Assembly: GCF_001623075.1 (NCBI RefSeq)
Contig: NZ_LMCF01000024.1
Location: forward strand, 62,001 to 126,000
Direction: 5' to 3'
DNA: 64,000 nucleotides
DNA from: Pseudovibrio sp. Ad37
GTDB lineage: Bacteria > Pseudomonadota > Alphaproteobacteria > Rhizobiales > Stappiaceae
The notes below the pieces were generated by a model. The model was given only the letters and a program-made list of their open reading frames with translations. It did no database searches and was not told where the DNA came from. Both the position numbers and the translations under genes were made by a program. Positions 57,136 through 64,000 of this stretch are shown one piece after another. Every line of letters begins with the position of its first letter. Within the stretch, counting starts at the first letter, position 1.

Positions 57136-58097
57136 TTATCCAGCCCGTATGCACTCGCATTGGATACGCCACGATGGAACCTGAGTTTGTGCAGGTATTC
57201 AAGTGGATCTTTCGGAACAACAAGCGCACCTTCCGGCACAGACAGCCAGTCGTAAAGACGGGTCAGCAGGAAGCGCAGCGCTGCACCACGACACAGCAAA
57301 GGTAGGTTGTTGAACTCATGCTCGCTGAACGGGCGCACACTGCGATAACCTTCCAGTAATGCCCGTGCTTTCGTGACGTTGAACATGCCATCCGGCTCAA
57401 AGCACCATGCATTGATGCAGATTGCCACGTCATAGGCAAAAGCATCATTACAGGCAAAATAGAAATCGATCAGACCGGAAAGTTCCTTGCCCAGATAAAA
57501 TACATTGTCCGGGAAAAGGTCGGCGTGAATAACACCGTTTGGCAGTTCTTTCGGCCACAGTGCCTGCAGTTCATCCAGTTCCGCAGTCAGCTCTTCTGCA
57601 AGGCCAACCTTCACTTCATGCGCACGCCCACGGCTGGCATCTAGTAAAGGAGCCCAGCCATTAACACTCAGAGAGTTTGGTCGTTTGATCTCAAAGTCGG
57701 CGCCTGCCAGATGCATCCGCGCCATGCCTTTACCCAGCTCTGCGCAATGCACCAGCTGAGGCTTACGAACCCACATACCATCAAGGAACGTAACCATGGC
57801 TGCAGGACGTCCTGCAAGCTCGCCAAGCATCTGCCCGTCACGGTCAATAAGCGGAGTAGGGCAGTTCAGGCCCTTACTGGCAAGATGCTGCATCAGTCCC
57901 AGAAAAAACGGCAAATCATCAGGATTAACGCGTTTTTCGTAGAGCGTCAGGATGTAATAGCCCGTCTCCGTATGAACGAGATAGTTGGAGTTTTCGACAC
58001 CTTCAGCAATGCCCTTGTAAGAGAGCAAATTGCCAATGTTGAAACGGTCGATGAAAGCGCCCAGCTCTTCATCGGAAACATCGGTATATACAGCCAT
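57132..58097 (-). CDS. thrB: Homoserine kinase, APH-type
   Basis: This 321-residue kinase phosphorylates homoserine to O-phosphohomoserine, the substrate of ThrC. It belongs to the choline/aminoglycoside-kinase fold (ThrB2), not to the GHMP kinases of Enterobacteria. [15 protein letters not shown] holds the catalytic Asp and [11 protein letters not shown] the metal-binding Asp. It overlaps rnhA by 4 nt and follows ispH by 2 nt. With thrC at 47.5 kb, both last steps of threonine synthesis are here. Confidence 0.95.
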   Translation of the reverse strand: MAVYTDVSDEELGAFIDRFNIGNLLSYKGIAEGVENSNYLVHTETGYYILTLYEKRVNPDDLPFFLGLMQHLASKGLNCPTPLIDRDGQMLGELAGRPAAMVTFLDGMWVRKPQLVHCAELGKGMARMHLAGADFEIKRPNSLSVNGWAPLLDASRGRAHEVKVGLAEELTAELDELQALWPKELPNGVIHADLFPDNVFYLGKELSGLIDFYFACNDAFAYDVAICINAWCFEPDGMFNVTKARALLEGYRSVRPFSEHEFNNLPLLCRGAALRFLLTRLYDWLSVPEGALVVPKDPLEYLHKLRFHRGVSNASAYGLDK

Positions 58098-58099
58098 AA

Positions 58100-59095
58100 C
58101 TATTCAGCCGGACTTGTTCCGCCAGGTGCGGCAGCGGTCCGTAACTCTTTCGGTAGATTGAATGAAATGTCTTCTTCAGCAGTTGTAACGGTTTCCAGTG
58201 TCACATCATAATGCTCACGGAAGGATTCAACAATTTCTTCAACAAGGATTTCAGGGGCAGACGCACCGGCGGTGATACCGATTATTTTTGCACCTTCAAA
58301 ATCATCCCAGAAGATCTCGGAGGCTCGCTGAATGAGAAAAGCCTTCTCACAACCTGCTCTCTCACCAACTTCGCGCAGGCGCTTGGAGTTGGAGGAGTTT
58401 GGTGCGCCAACAACAATCATGGCATCGCACTTTGGTGCAATTTCCTTCACAGCGTGCTGGCGATTGGTTGTTGCGTAGCAGATGTCATCCTTGTGCGGCT
58501 TCGCAATGGTCGGGAAGCGTTCTTCAAGAATTTTGACGATCTCTTCTGTGTCATCAACAGAAAGAGTCGTTTGAGAAATCCACGCCAATTGCCGGTCGGT
58601 CTTCGGTTTAAACTGGCGAGCATCCTCTGCTGTCTCAATAAGAGAGACACGTCCACGCGGCAGCTGACCCATGGTGCCAACAACTTCCGGATGGCCTTTA
58701 TGACCGATCAGCAGAATTTCGCGCTCACGCCTGTCATGCAAAATAGCTTCTTTGTGCACCTTGGAAACCAGCGGACAGGTCGCATCAAGGAAGAACAGAT
58801 TACGCAGTCGCGCAGCCTCTGGCACAGATTTTGGTACTCCGTGTGCAGAGAAAATAACAGGACGGTCGTCTACCGGTATCTCATCTAATTCCTCAACAAA
58901 AACAGCACCTTTGTTGCGCAGAGATTCAACCACATACTTATTGTGAACGATCTCGTGGCGCACATAAACAGGAGCACCGTATTTCTCGAGAGCGAGGTCG
59001 ACGATCTGGATCGCGCGATCAACACCGGCACAAAAGCCACGTGGAGCGCAAAGAAGAATTTTGATCGGTGCCTTTGTGGTCGGCGTAACCTGCAT
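58100..59095 (-). CDS. ispH: 4-hydroxy-3-methylbut-2-enyl diphosphate reductase
   Basis: This 331-residue iron-sulfur enzyme makes IPP and DMAPP in the MEP isoprenoid pathway. Iron-sulfur Cys are in [24 protein letters not shown] and later [24 protein letters not shown] and [12 protein letters not shown] are also conserved. ATG 59095, with AGGA 7-8 nt upstream, is preferred to 59152. Its product supplies prenyl chains for ubiquinone and haem O made by ubiA and ctaB. First gene of the ispH-thrB-rnhA operon. Confidence 0.97.
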   Translation of the reverse strand: MQVTPTTKAPIKILLCAPRGFCAGVDRAIQIVDLALEKYGAPVYVRHEIVHNKYVVESLRNKGAVFVEELDEIPVDDRPVIFSAHGVPKSVPEAARLRNLFFLDATCPLVSKVHKEAILHDRREREILLIGHKGHPEVVGTMGQLPRGRVSLIETAEDARQFKPKTDRQLAWISQTTLSVDDTEEIVKILEERFPTIAKPHKDDICYATTNRQHAVKEIAPKCDAMIVVGAPNSSNSKRLREVGERAGCEKAFLIQRASEIFWDDFEGAKIIGITAGASAPEILVEEIVESFREHYDVTLETVTTAEEDISFNLPKELRTAAAPGGTSPAE

Positions 59096-59305
59096 GATGT
59101 ATTCCTGAGTTTTGACTTTGAGCAATTGAAGGATGTTGACTGCCTCTGTCAAGAAAAAGAGTTTTTAATCGGGCATCAAGGGCTGATTTTCTCCAATATT
59201 CAGCCTGTCAGCTTCCTCTACTGTGTTTCAGGTGCCTGATGTATCTCGCCATTTGCGTTTGTGGCTGATATAGAAACAAAAACTGCAGGTAAATTTGGGA
59301 TTCGT

Positions 59306-59893
59306 ATGGTGGGCAATTTATTGGCAAAATCACTGCTCAAAAACACAGGCCGGGCAATTCTTCTGGCAGCACTTGGTGCTTCACTGGCAGGTTGCGGCAG
59401 CTTTATGTCATCGGACAACGAGCTGGAAGCATCCTCTGCAAACCCGCCTGCAACTGAAAAGACCTTTGATCTGTCCGTTCTTCACGCGCCAGCCTTATGC
59501 CCCGCCTTGCAGGAGCTTTCAGGAACAACCATCCTGACAGTGTATCCGCGCGGAAAAGAAAAGACGCCCGAGAACCTGAGCTATCAGGCCATCATCAGAG
59601 ATTGGGCGCGTACTTGTAAAAAGTCCGGTCAGAATTCCGCGATGAAATTGGGTATCGCAGGCAACATTACACCCGGTCCAACCTGGAAAGGCGGCGAAAT
59701 TTTGCTTCCTGTGCGTGTAGCAGTCACACAAGGTGTGGATGGCGGAGAAAAAACAATCTACTCCAAACTCTTCAGCGTTCCTGTCACTTTAGGGGCCGGA
59801 TCGCCGTCTGCGACATGGGCATTTGTGGAAGAAAATATTATCCTTCCGAATGAACCGGGACAAAATGTTGTCTTTGGATTCGACGAAAACTAA
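59306..59893 (+). CDS. Predicted lipoprotein, unknown function
   Basis: This 195-residue protein has a lipoprotein signal (ALGASLAGCGS, with the lipobox LAGC near residue 33) and no other recognised motif. The mature part contains two Cys (CPALQEL, ARTCKKSG) that may form a disulfide, and beta-rich segments late in the sequence. ATG 59306, with GGGA 5 nt upstream, is chosen over 59261. It lies alone between ispH and the glycine riboswitch. Confidence 0.75.
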   Translation: MVGNLLAKSLLKNTGRAILLAALGASLAGCGSFMSSDNELEASSANPPATEKTFDLSVLHAPALCPALQELSGTTILTVYPRGKEKTPENLSYQAIIRDWARTCKKSGQNSAMKLGIAGNITPGPTWKGGEILLPVRVAVTQGVDGGEKTIYSKLFSVPVTLGAGSPSATWAFVEENIILPNEPGQNVVFGFDEN

Positions 59894-60020
59894 AAAATAG
59901 GTTAGTAAGTGATTACAGCTTGGCGTCATAGTGTCGCGCCAGCCTTCTTGAATGACACGTTGCAGTCATTCAGGGGGAATACATTCGCCGGTCTGAGGAG
60001 GACTGGCGCGTGATAGAGCT

Positions 60021-60241
60021 GTGCGGGAGAGAATAAGCCACCCATTGGGTTATCGCCGAAGGAGCAACCGCCCCGGAAACTCTCAGGCAAAAGGACCGCA
60101 CAGTAAGCAACACTCTGGAAAGCAGTGCCGAGCACGCAATCCTGTTGGATCGCATGTTAAGGCTCTCACCGAAGGAGTAACCGCTCTGGTATTTGTAGCT
60201 ACCAGCGTGGGAAATCTCTCAGGTTCTCGAGACAGAGGGGG
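60021..60241 (+). promoter_or_regulatory. Tandem glycine riboswitch
   Basis: Two glycine aptamers precede gcvT. The first (about 60021-60102) begins GTGCGGGAGAG, has GCCGAAGGAGCAA, AAACTCTCAGGCAAAAGGACCGCAC. The second (about 60111-60240) begins CTCTGGAAAG, with ACCGAAGGAGTAA, AAATCTCTCAGGTT and closes CAGAGGGG. The linker is short, as in the cooperative tandem architecture. It ends 66 nt before the gcvT ATG, so glycine should turn on the cleavage system. The region 59894-60020 contains no gene. Confidence 0.96.
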
Positions 60242-60307
60242 CGTACTCGATCATTCCGCGAATTTGGAATGGTCGTTGATGTGTACGCCACTGTCTGAGG
60301 GGACCAT

Positions 60308-61450
60308 ATGGCTGAAGCTGTAGACCTGCTAAAAACACCGCTTTTCGATCTTCATGTAGAGCTTGGCGCTAAAATGGTGCCGTTCGCTGGTTATGATATG
60401 CCAGTGCAGTTCCCGCTTGGCGTGATGAAAGAACACCTCTTCACACGTGAAAGCGCAGGCCTCTTTGATGTGACTCACATGGGGCAGGCTTGGCTCGTAG
60501 GCCCAGATCACGCAACCACTGCTGCTGCTCTGGAAACACTTGTTCCTTCCAACATGAAAGAACTGAAGCCGGGCAAACAGCGTTACACCGTTCTGCTCAA
60601 CGACAACGGCTGCATCATTGATGATCTCATGGTCTCTCGTCCTCTGGCGAGCGAAGATGATGGTCGCCTCATGCTTGTCGTAAATGCTGCATGTAAAGAC
60701 AACGATTATAAAATCATTGCAGCAGCCCTTCCGGAAAACGTAAAGCTTGAGATCGTTGAAGATCGCGCTTTGATCGCAATCCAAGGTCCAAAAGCTGCTG
60801 AAGTAATGGCGCTGCACGCACCAGAAGCTGCAGAAATGGGCTTCATGGAAGCGCGTCCTCTGGAATTTGACGGGATCTCCGTTATCGCCTCCCGCTCAGG
60901 TTACACTGGCGAAGACGGCTATGAGATTTCCATTCCTGCTGGCGCTGCTGAAGCAGTTGCAAAAGCGTTGCTCGCAGATGAACGCGTTGAATCCATCGGG
61001 CTTGGCGCTCGTGACAGCCTGCGTCTTGAAGCAGGTCTTTGCCTTTATGGTCACGACATCGACGAAAACACCACACCTGTTGAAGGCAACATTACCTTCT
61101 GCATGCAGAAGCGCCGCAAAGAAGCAGGTGATTTCCCAGGTGGTGAACGTGTGCTGAAGCAACTGGCTGAAGGCACCGAAAATCTCCGTGTGGGCTTGCT
61201 GCTTGAAGGCCGTGCTCCAGCACGTGAAGGCGCGGAAATCCGCGTCCCGGGTACAGAAGAAATTGTTGGCCGCGTCACATCTGGCGGATATGGGCCAACT
61301 CTCGGCGCACCAGTTGCGATGGGCTATGTCCCGTCTAATCTGGCAGAAATTGGCACAGAATTAGAGCTTGTGGTCCGTGGCCGCGCACTTCCTGCCAAGG
61401 TTGCTGAGATGCCGTTTGTAGCGCAGCGCTACTACCGCAAACCAAAATAA
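60308..61450 (+). CDS. gcvT: Aminomethyltransferase (glycine cleavage T protein)
   Basis: This 380-residue T protein transfers the methylene group from the H-protein arm to tetrahydrofolate. N-terminal LFDLHVELGAKMVPFAGYDMPVQ, GLFDVTHMGQ, SRSGYTGEDGYEI and DSLRLEAGLCLYGHDID are diagnostic. GAGGGGAC precedes the ATG. It is the first gene of the riboswitch-controlled gcvT-H-PA-PB operon; a 6-bp hairpin (GGGCAG with CTGCCC at 61460-61475) follows in the gap to gcvH. Confidence 0.97.
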   Translation: MAEAVDLLKTPLFDLHVELGAKMVPFAGYDMPVQFPLGVMKEHLFTRESAGLFDVTHMGQAWLVGPDHATTAAALETLVPSNMKELKPGKQRYTVLLNDNGCIIDDLMVSRPLASEDDGRLMLVVNAACKDNDYKIIAAALPENVKLEIVEDRALIAIQGPKAAEVMALHAPEAAEMGFMEARPLEFDGISVIASRSGYTGEDGYEISIPAGAAEAVAKALLADERVESIGLGARDSLRLEAGLCLYGHDIDENTTPVEGNITFCMQKRRKEAGDFPGGERVLKQLAEGTENLRVGLLLEGRAPAREGAEIRVPGTEEIVGRVTSGGYGPTLGAPVAMGYVPSNLAEIGTELELVVRGRALPAKVAEMPFVAQRYYRKPK

Positions 61451-61519
61451 TTCCGGTGAGGGCAGCGGGCTGCCCCAATCACATTTCAATCGACAAACGA
61501 CAGTGTAGGGAACGCTTAA

Positions 61520-61891
61520 ATGAGCACATATTTCACAAAAGACCACGAGTGGCTGAAGGTTGAGGGAGACGTAGTAACCGTCGGTATCACTGAGTTCGCA
61601 CAGAGCCAGCTGGGCGATGTTGTGTTCGTCGAACTGCCAGAAAACGGCAAAACCGTCGATCAGGACGATGAAGTTGCTGTTGTGGAATCCGTGAAAGCTG
61701 CATCTGAAGTATATGCGCCGCTCGATGGTGAGATCGTTGAAGGCAACGAACTGCTCGTTGATGAGCCTGCAAAAGTGAATGAAGACCCAGAAGGCGCTGC
61801 ATGGTTCTTCAAAATGAAGCTCGGGAATGCTGCACAGCTAGAAGCCCTGATGAGCGAAGCTGACTACAAAGCATTTGTAGAAACGCTTTAA
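61520..61891 (+). CDS. gcvH: Glycine cleavage H protein
   Basis: This 123-residue carrier shuttles the aminomethyl intermediate on a lipoyl arm. The lipoylated residue is K59 in [14 protein letters not shown]. The ends, THEW-like [11 protein letters not shown] and [17 protein letters not shown], match the family. It lies between gcvT and gcvPA. Confidence 0.97.
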   Translation: MSTYFTKDHEWLKVEGDVVTVGITEFAQSQLGDVVFVELPENGKTVDQDDEVAVVESVKAASEVYAPLDGEIVEGNELLVDEPAKVNEDPEGAAWFFKMKLGNAAQLEALMSEADYKAFVETL

Positions 61892-61897
61892 GGCAAA

Positions 61898-61942
61898 GCG
61901 TACTCCCGAAAAGCCCGACCGGTTTTCGGAATAAGAATACGC
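61898..61942. repeat. Dispersed palindromic intergenic element, copy 2
   Basis: An imperfect palindrome beginning GCGTACTCCCGAAAAG and ending TTTTCGGAATAAGAATACGC starts 6 nt after the gcvH stop. It resembles the element at 19504-19551 in length, stem layout and sequence. A separate perfect hairpin, TGCCATGC with GCATGGCA, lies at 61968-61992. Confidence 0.75.
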
Positions 61943-62058
61943 AATAAGCCAAAAGCCGTTCATCACCTGCCATGCACGACAGCCGCATGGCAGGAACTGG
62001 CAGAAGCCCTGTTCGCTTTTGCTGCAATGTGCATCAGACAATCTGATGGAGAGAGAAC

Positions 62059-63408
62059 ATGCGGTATCTTCCGCTTTCAGACAACGACCGCGCCGACATG
62101 CTGGCGCGTATCGGCGTAGACTCAATTGATGAGCTGTTTGCCGATATCCCAGAGGCCGTTCGCCTTGAAGAACTGACAACCTTGCCGCGTCGCAAGACCG
62201 AAATGCAAGTTGAGCGCCAGCTCAGCGCAATGGCGAACAAGAATGTCAGTGCCGGATCTCTACCGTTCTTCGTTGGGGCAGGGGCGTACAAACACCACGT
62301 GCCAGCAACGGTTGATCATCTGATCCAGCGTTCTGAATTTCTGACAAGCTACACCCCGTATCAGCCAGAAATCACACAGGGCACGCTTCAGGCACTCTTC
62401 GAGTTCCAGACACAGGTGGCAAACCTGACCGGAATGGAAGTCGCCAACGCGTCCATGTACGATGGATCTACCGGCACAGCTGAAGCTGTGTTGATGGCGC
62501 ACCGTGTAACCCGCAAGAAAAAAGCGGTTCTTTCCGGTGGTCTGCATCCGCAGTATCGTGAAGTGGTTGAAGGTGTTTCTGCAAAGTTGCCTGGTGCTTC
62601 TGTTGCGGCCCTCCCGGCAGACCCAACTGGTACAGAAGATATTCTGGCACAGATCGACGACGAAACCTCCTGTGTGGTGGTTCAGTCTCCGTCCTTCTAT
62701 GGCCAGCTGATCGATCTGAAGCCGATTGCAGAAAAAGCGCACAAGCACAAAGCTCTGTTGATCGCAGTGTTCACTGAAGTTGTTTCCCTCGGCCTTCTGG
62801 AAAGCCCGGGTGCTCAGGGTGCGGACATCGTGGTTGGCGAAGGCCAGTCCATCGGAAACCCGCTCACCTTCGGTGGTCCTTACGTTGGTCTGTTTGCAAC
62901 CCGCCAGAAGTACATCCGCAACATGCCGGGTCGTGTTTGTGGTGAAACAACGGATGCTGAAGGCAAGCGCGGTTTCGTGTTGACCCTTTCCACCCGTGAG
63001 CAGCACATCCGTCGTGACAAAGCGACTTCCAACATCTGCACCAACTCTGGTCTGTGTTCCTTGGCGTTCACCATCCACATGACCTTGTTGGGCGGCAAAG
63101 GCCTCGCACGCCTTGCCCGCATCAACCACATGAGCGCAGTTGCACTGGCAGATGCTCTTTCTGCGGTTGAGGGTGTTGAAGTGCTGAACTCCGCGTACTT
63201 CAACGAGTTCACAATTCGCACGCCAAAGAATGCACACGACGTGATTGAAGCTCTTGCTGCAAAGGGCGTTCTGGGCGGTGTTCCTGTTTGCCGTCTGGAC
63301 AAATCCGGTGGTGATATCGACAACCTGATCGTTGTTGCAAGCACAGAAGTGAATACCGATGAGGACCGTGCAGCCTATGCGCAAGCTCTGAAGGAGGTGC
63401 TGGCATGA
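62059..63408 (+). CDS. gcvPA: Glycine dehydrogenase (decarboxylating) subunit 1
   Basis: This 449-residue N-terminal half of the split P protein decarboxylates glycine together with GcvPB. The start [20 protein letters not shown], and GASYKHHVPA-like [31 protein letters not shown] and GEGQSIG are typical. Fold type I PLP enzyme, but the PLP lysine is in the GcvPB partner. It overlaps gcvPB by 4 nt (ATGA). Confidence 0.96.
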   Translation: MRYLPLSDNDRADMLARIGVDSIDELFADIPEAVRLEELTTLPRRKTEMQVERQLSAMANKNVSAGSLPFFVGAGAYKHHVPATVDHLIQRSEFLTSYTPYQPEITQGTLQALFEFQTQVANLTGMEVANASMYDGSTGTAEAVLMAHRVTRKKKAVLSGGLHPQYREVVEGVSAKLPGASVAALPADPTGTEDILAQIDDETSCVVVQSPSFYGQLIDLKPIAEKAHKHKALLIAVFTEVVSLGLLESPGAQGADIVVGEGQSIGNPLTFGGPYVGLFATRQKYIRNMPGRVCGETTDAEGKRGFVLTLSTREQHIRRDKATSNICTNSGLCSLAFTIHMTLLGGKGLARLARINHMSAVALADALSAVEGVEVLNSAYFNEFTIRTPKNAHDVIEALAAKGVLGGVPVCRLDKSGGDIDNLIVVASTEVNTDEDRAAYAQALKEVLA

Positions 63409-64000
63409 CTATGAGCCATAAGGGACGTCCAACACGCGCTGGTGAAGCTGGCTCCCCAATGCCGCACCAGACCTTTACGGGCAACAAAGCATTGGACATG
63501 GAAGAGCCGCTCATCTTTGAGATCGGCCACATGGACAACTGTGGTGTGGACCTTGACGAGCCAATGGACTTCGTTCCACACCTCGGCAACCACATGCGTT
63601 CTGAGCCGGTAGAGCTTCCAGCTCTGTCCGAGCCGGAAACCATGCGCCACTACGTCCGCATGTCCCGCAACAACTATGCGATTGATTCAGGCCTGTACCC
63701 ACTGGGTTCCTGCACCATGAAGCATAACCCGCGTCTTAACGAGAAGATGGCGCGTCTGCCGGGCTTTGCTGACATTCACCCACTGCAGCCAATCTCCACA
63801 GTTCCAGGCGCATTCGAGCTGATCTCTGAACTGGCTGACTGGCTGATGGAACTCACCGGTACCAACGCTGTGGCCATGAGCCCGAAAGCTGGTGCTCACG
63901 GTGAGCAGTGCGGCATGATGTCTATCAAGCACGCAATTGCAGCCAAAGGTGAAGAACGCTCCATCGTTCTGGTTCCGGAAAGTGCTCACGGCACCAACCC
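63405..64000 (+). CDS. gcvPB: Glycine dehydrogenase (decarboxylating) subunit 2, partial
   Basis: The gene runs off the right edge; about 198 N-terminal residues are visible. It starts at ATG 63405, preceded by AAGGAGGTG, and overlaps the gcvPA stop. The sequence passes through [34 protein letters not shown] and [12 protein letters not shown], diagnostic of the C-terminal half of the P protein. The PLP lysine lies beyond the window. Confidence 0.96.
   Translation, partial: MTMSHKGRPTRAGEAGSPMPHQTFTGNKALDMEEPLIFEIGHMDNCGVDLDEPMDFVPHLGNHMRSEPVELPALSEPETMRHYVRMSRNNYAIDSGLYPLGSCTMKHNPRLNEKMARLPGFADIHPLQPISTVPGAFELISELADWLMELTGTNAVAMSPKAGAHGEQCGMMSIKHAIAAKGEERSIVLVPESAHGTN

Noticed and set aside
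60021-60323. Open frame of 100 codons across the glycine riboswitch
   Set aside because: The region is a structured RNA with both aptamer cores; the frame overlaps gcvT out of phase.
62260-63384. Antisense open frame of 374 codons within gcvPA
   Set aside because: gcvPA is certain from homology; the antisense frame reflects codon bias.

Overview
The window looks like chromosomal DNA from an alphaproteobacterium of the order Hyphomicrobiales (Rhizobiales), probably a marine Stappiaceae/Pseudovibrio-like organism. This is inferred from the gene set: IalB-like protein, Irr-type Fur regulator, DUF6101, DUF2093 and DUF4170 proteins, the ctaC-ctaD-ctaB-coxF-ctaG-ctaE-DUF983-surf1 order, ispH-thrB-rnhA, split gcvPA/gcvPB, and palindromic intergenic repeats of the rhizobial kind. 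Genes are dense and mostly housekeeping. There is no tRNA, rRNA, insertion sequence, prophage or CRISPR array that I can support.

Layout. 0.4-4.2 kb: rsmD, a pseudouridine synthase with a very long repeat-rich tail, and tadA (RNA modification). 4.2-11.2 kb: accessory genes, namely a Sel1-repeat protein with a nine-G tract, a DMT exporter facing an AraC regulator, a cysteine-synthase-like enzyme with a decayed partial copy nearby, a possibly frameshifted glyoxalase-fold protein, a DUF302 protein and an Irr-like regulator. 11.3-16.5 kb: patatin-fdhD-ydeP operon, divergent from a LuxR solo; a possible small RNA follows the LuxR gene. 16.6-26.2 kb: purD, ubiA, pmbA (TldE), cysQ-like, DUF4170, then DUF374-waaA-lpxK (lipid A/Kdo assembly). 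26.3-37.4 kb: MerR-MATE efflux pair, two Kef-type antiporters, a transglutaminase-like protein, tldD, two LysE exporters, DinB and IalB proteins.

37.7-45.0 kb: the aa3 cytochrome c oxidase operon with its assembly factors, preceded by an FNR-type box and a RegA/PrrA-type box. 45.0-50.9 kb: peroxiredoxin, a DsbD-alpha-like protein, YqgE, thrC coupled to an M16 peptidase, GNAT. 51-58 kb: a membrane EAL phosphodiesterase with a degenerate GGDEF domain, a D,D-carboxypeptidase, a PilZ protein, a lipid kinase, and the ispH-thrB-rnhA operon. 59.3-64 kb: a lipoprotein, then a tandem glycine riboswitch controlling gcvT-gcvH-gcvPA-gcvPB; the last gene runs off the window.

No clearly new multigene system was found. 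The observations I would follow up are the two-motif redox control region upstream of ctaC, the G9 tract in the Sel1 gene, the decaying copy of the PLP enzyme, the small-RNA candidate at 16.3-16.5 kb, the repeat-built tail of the pseudouridine synthase, and the inverted-repeat-rich intergenic regions upstream of yqgE and between the patatin and luxR genes.
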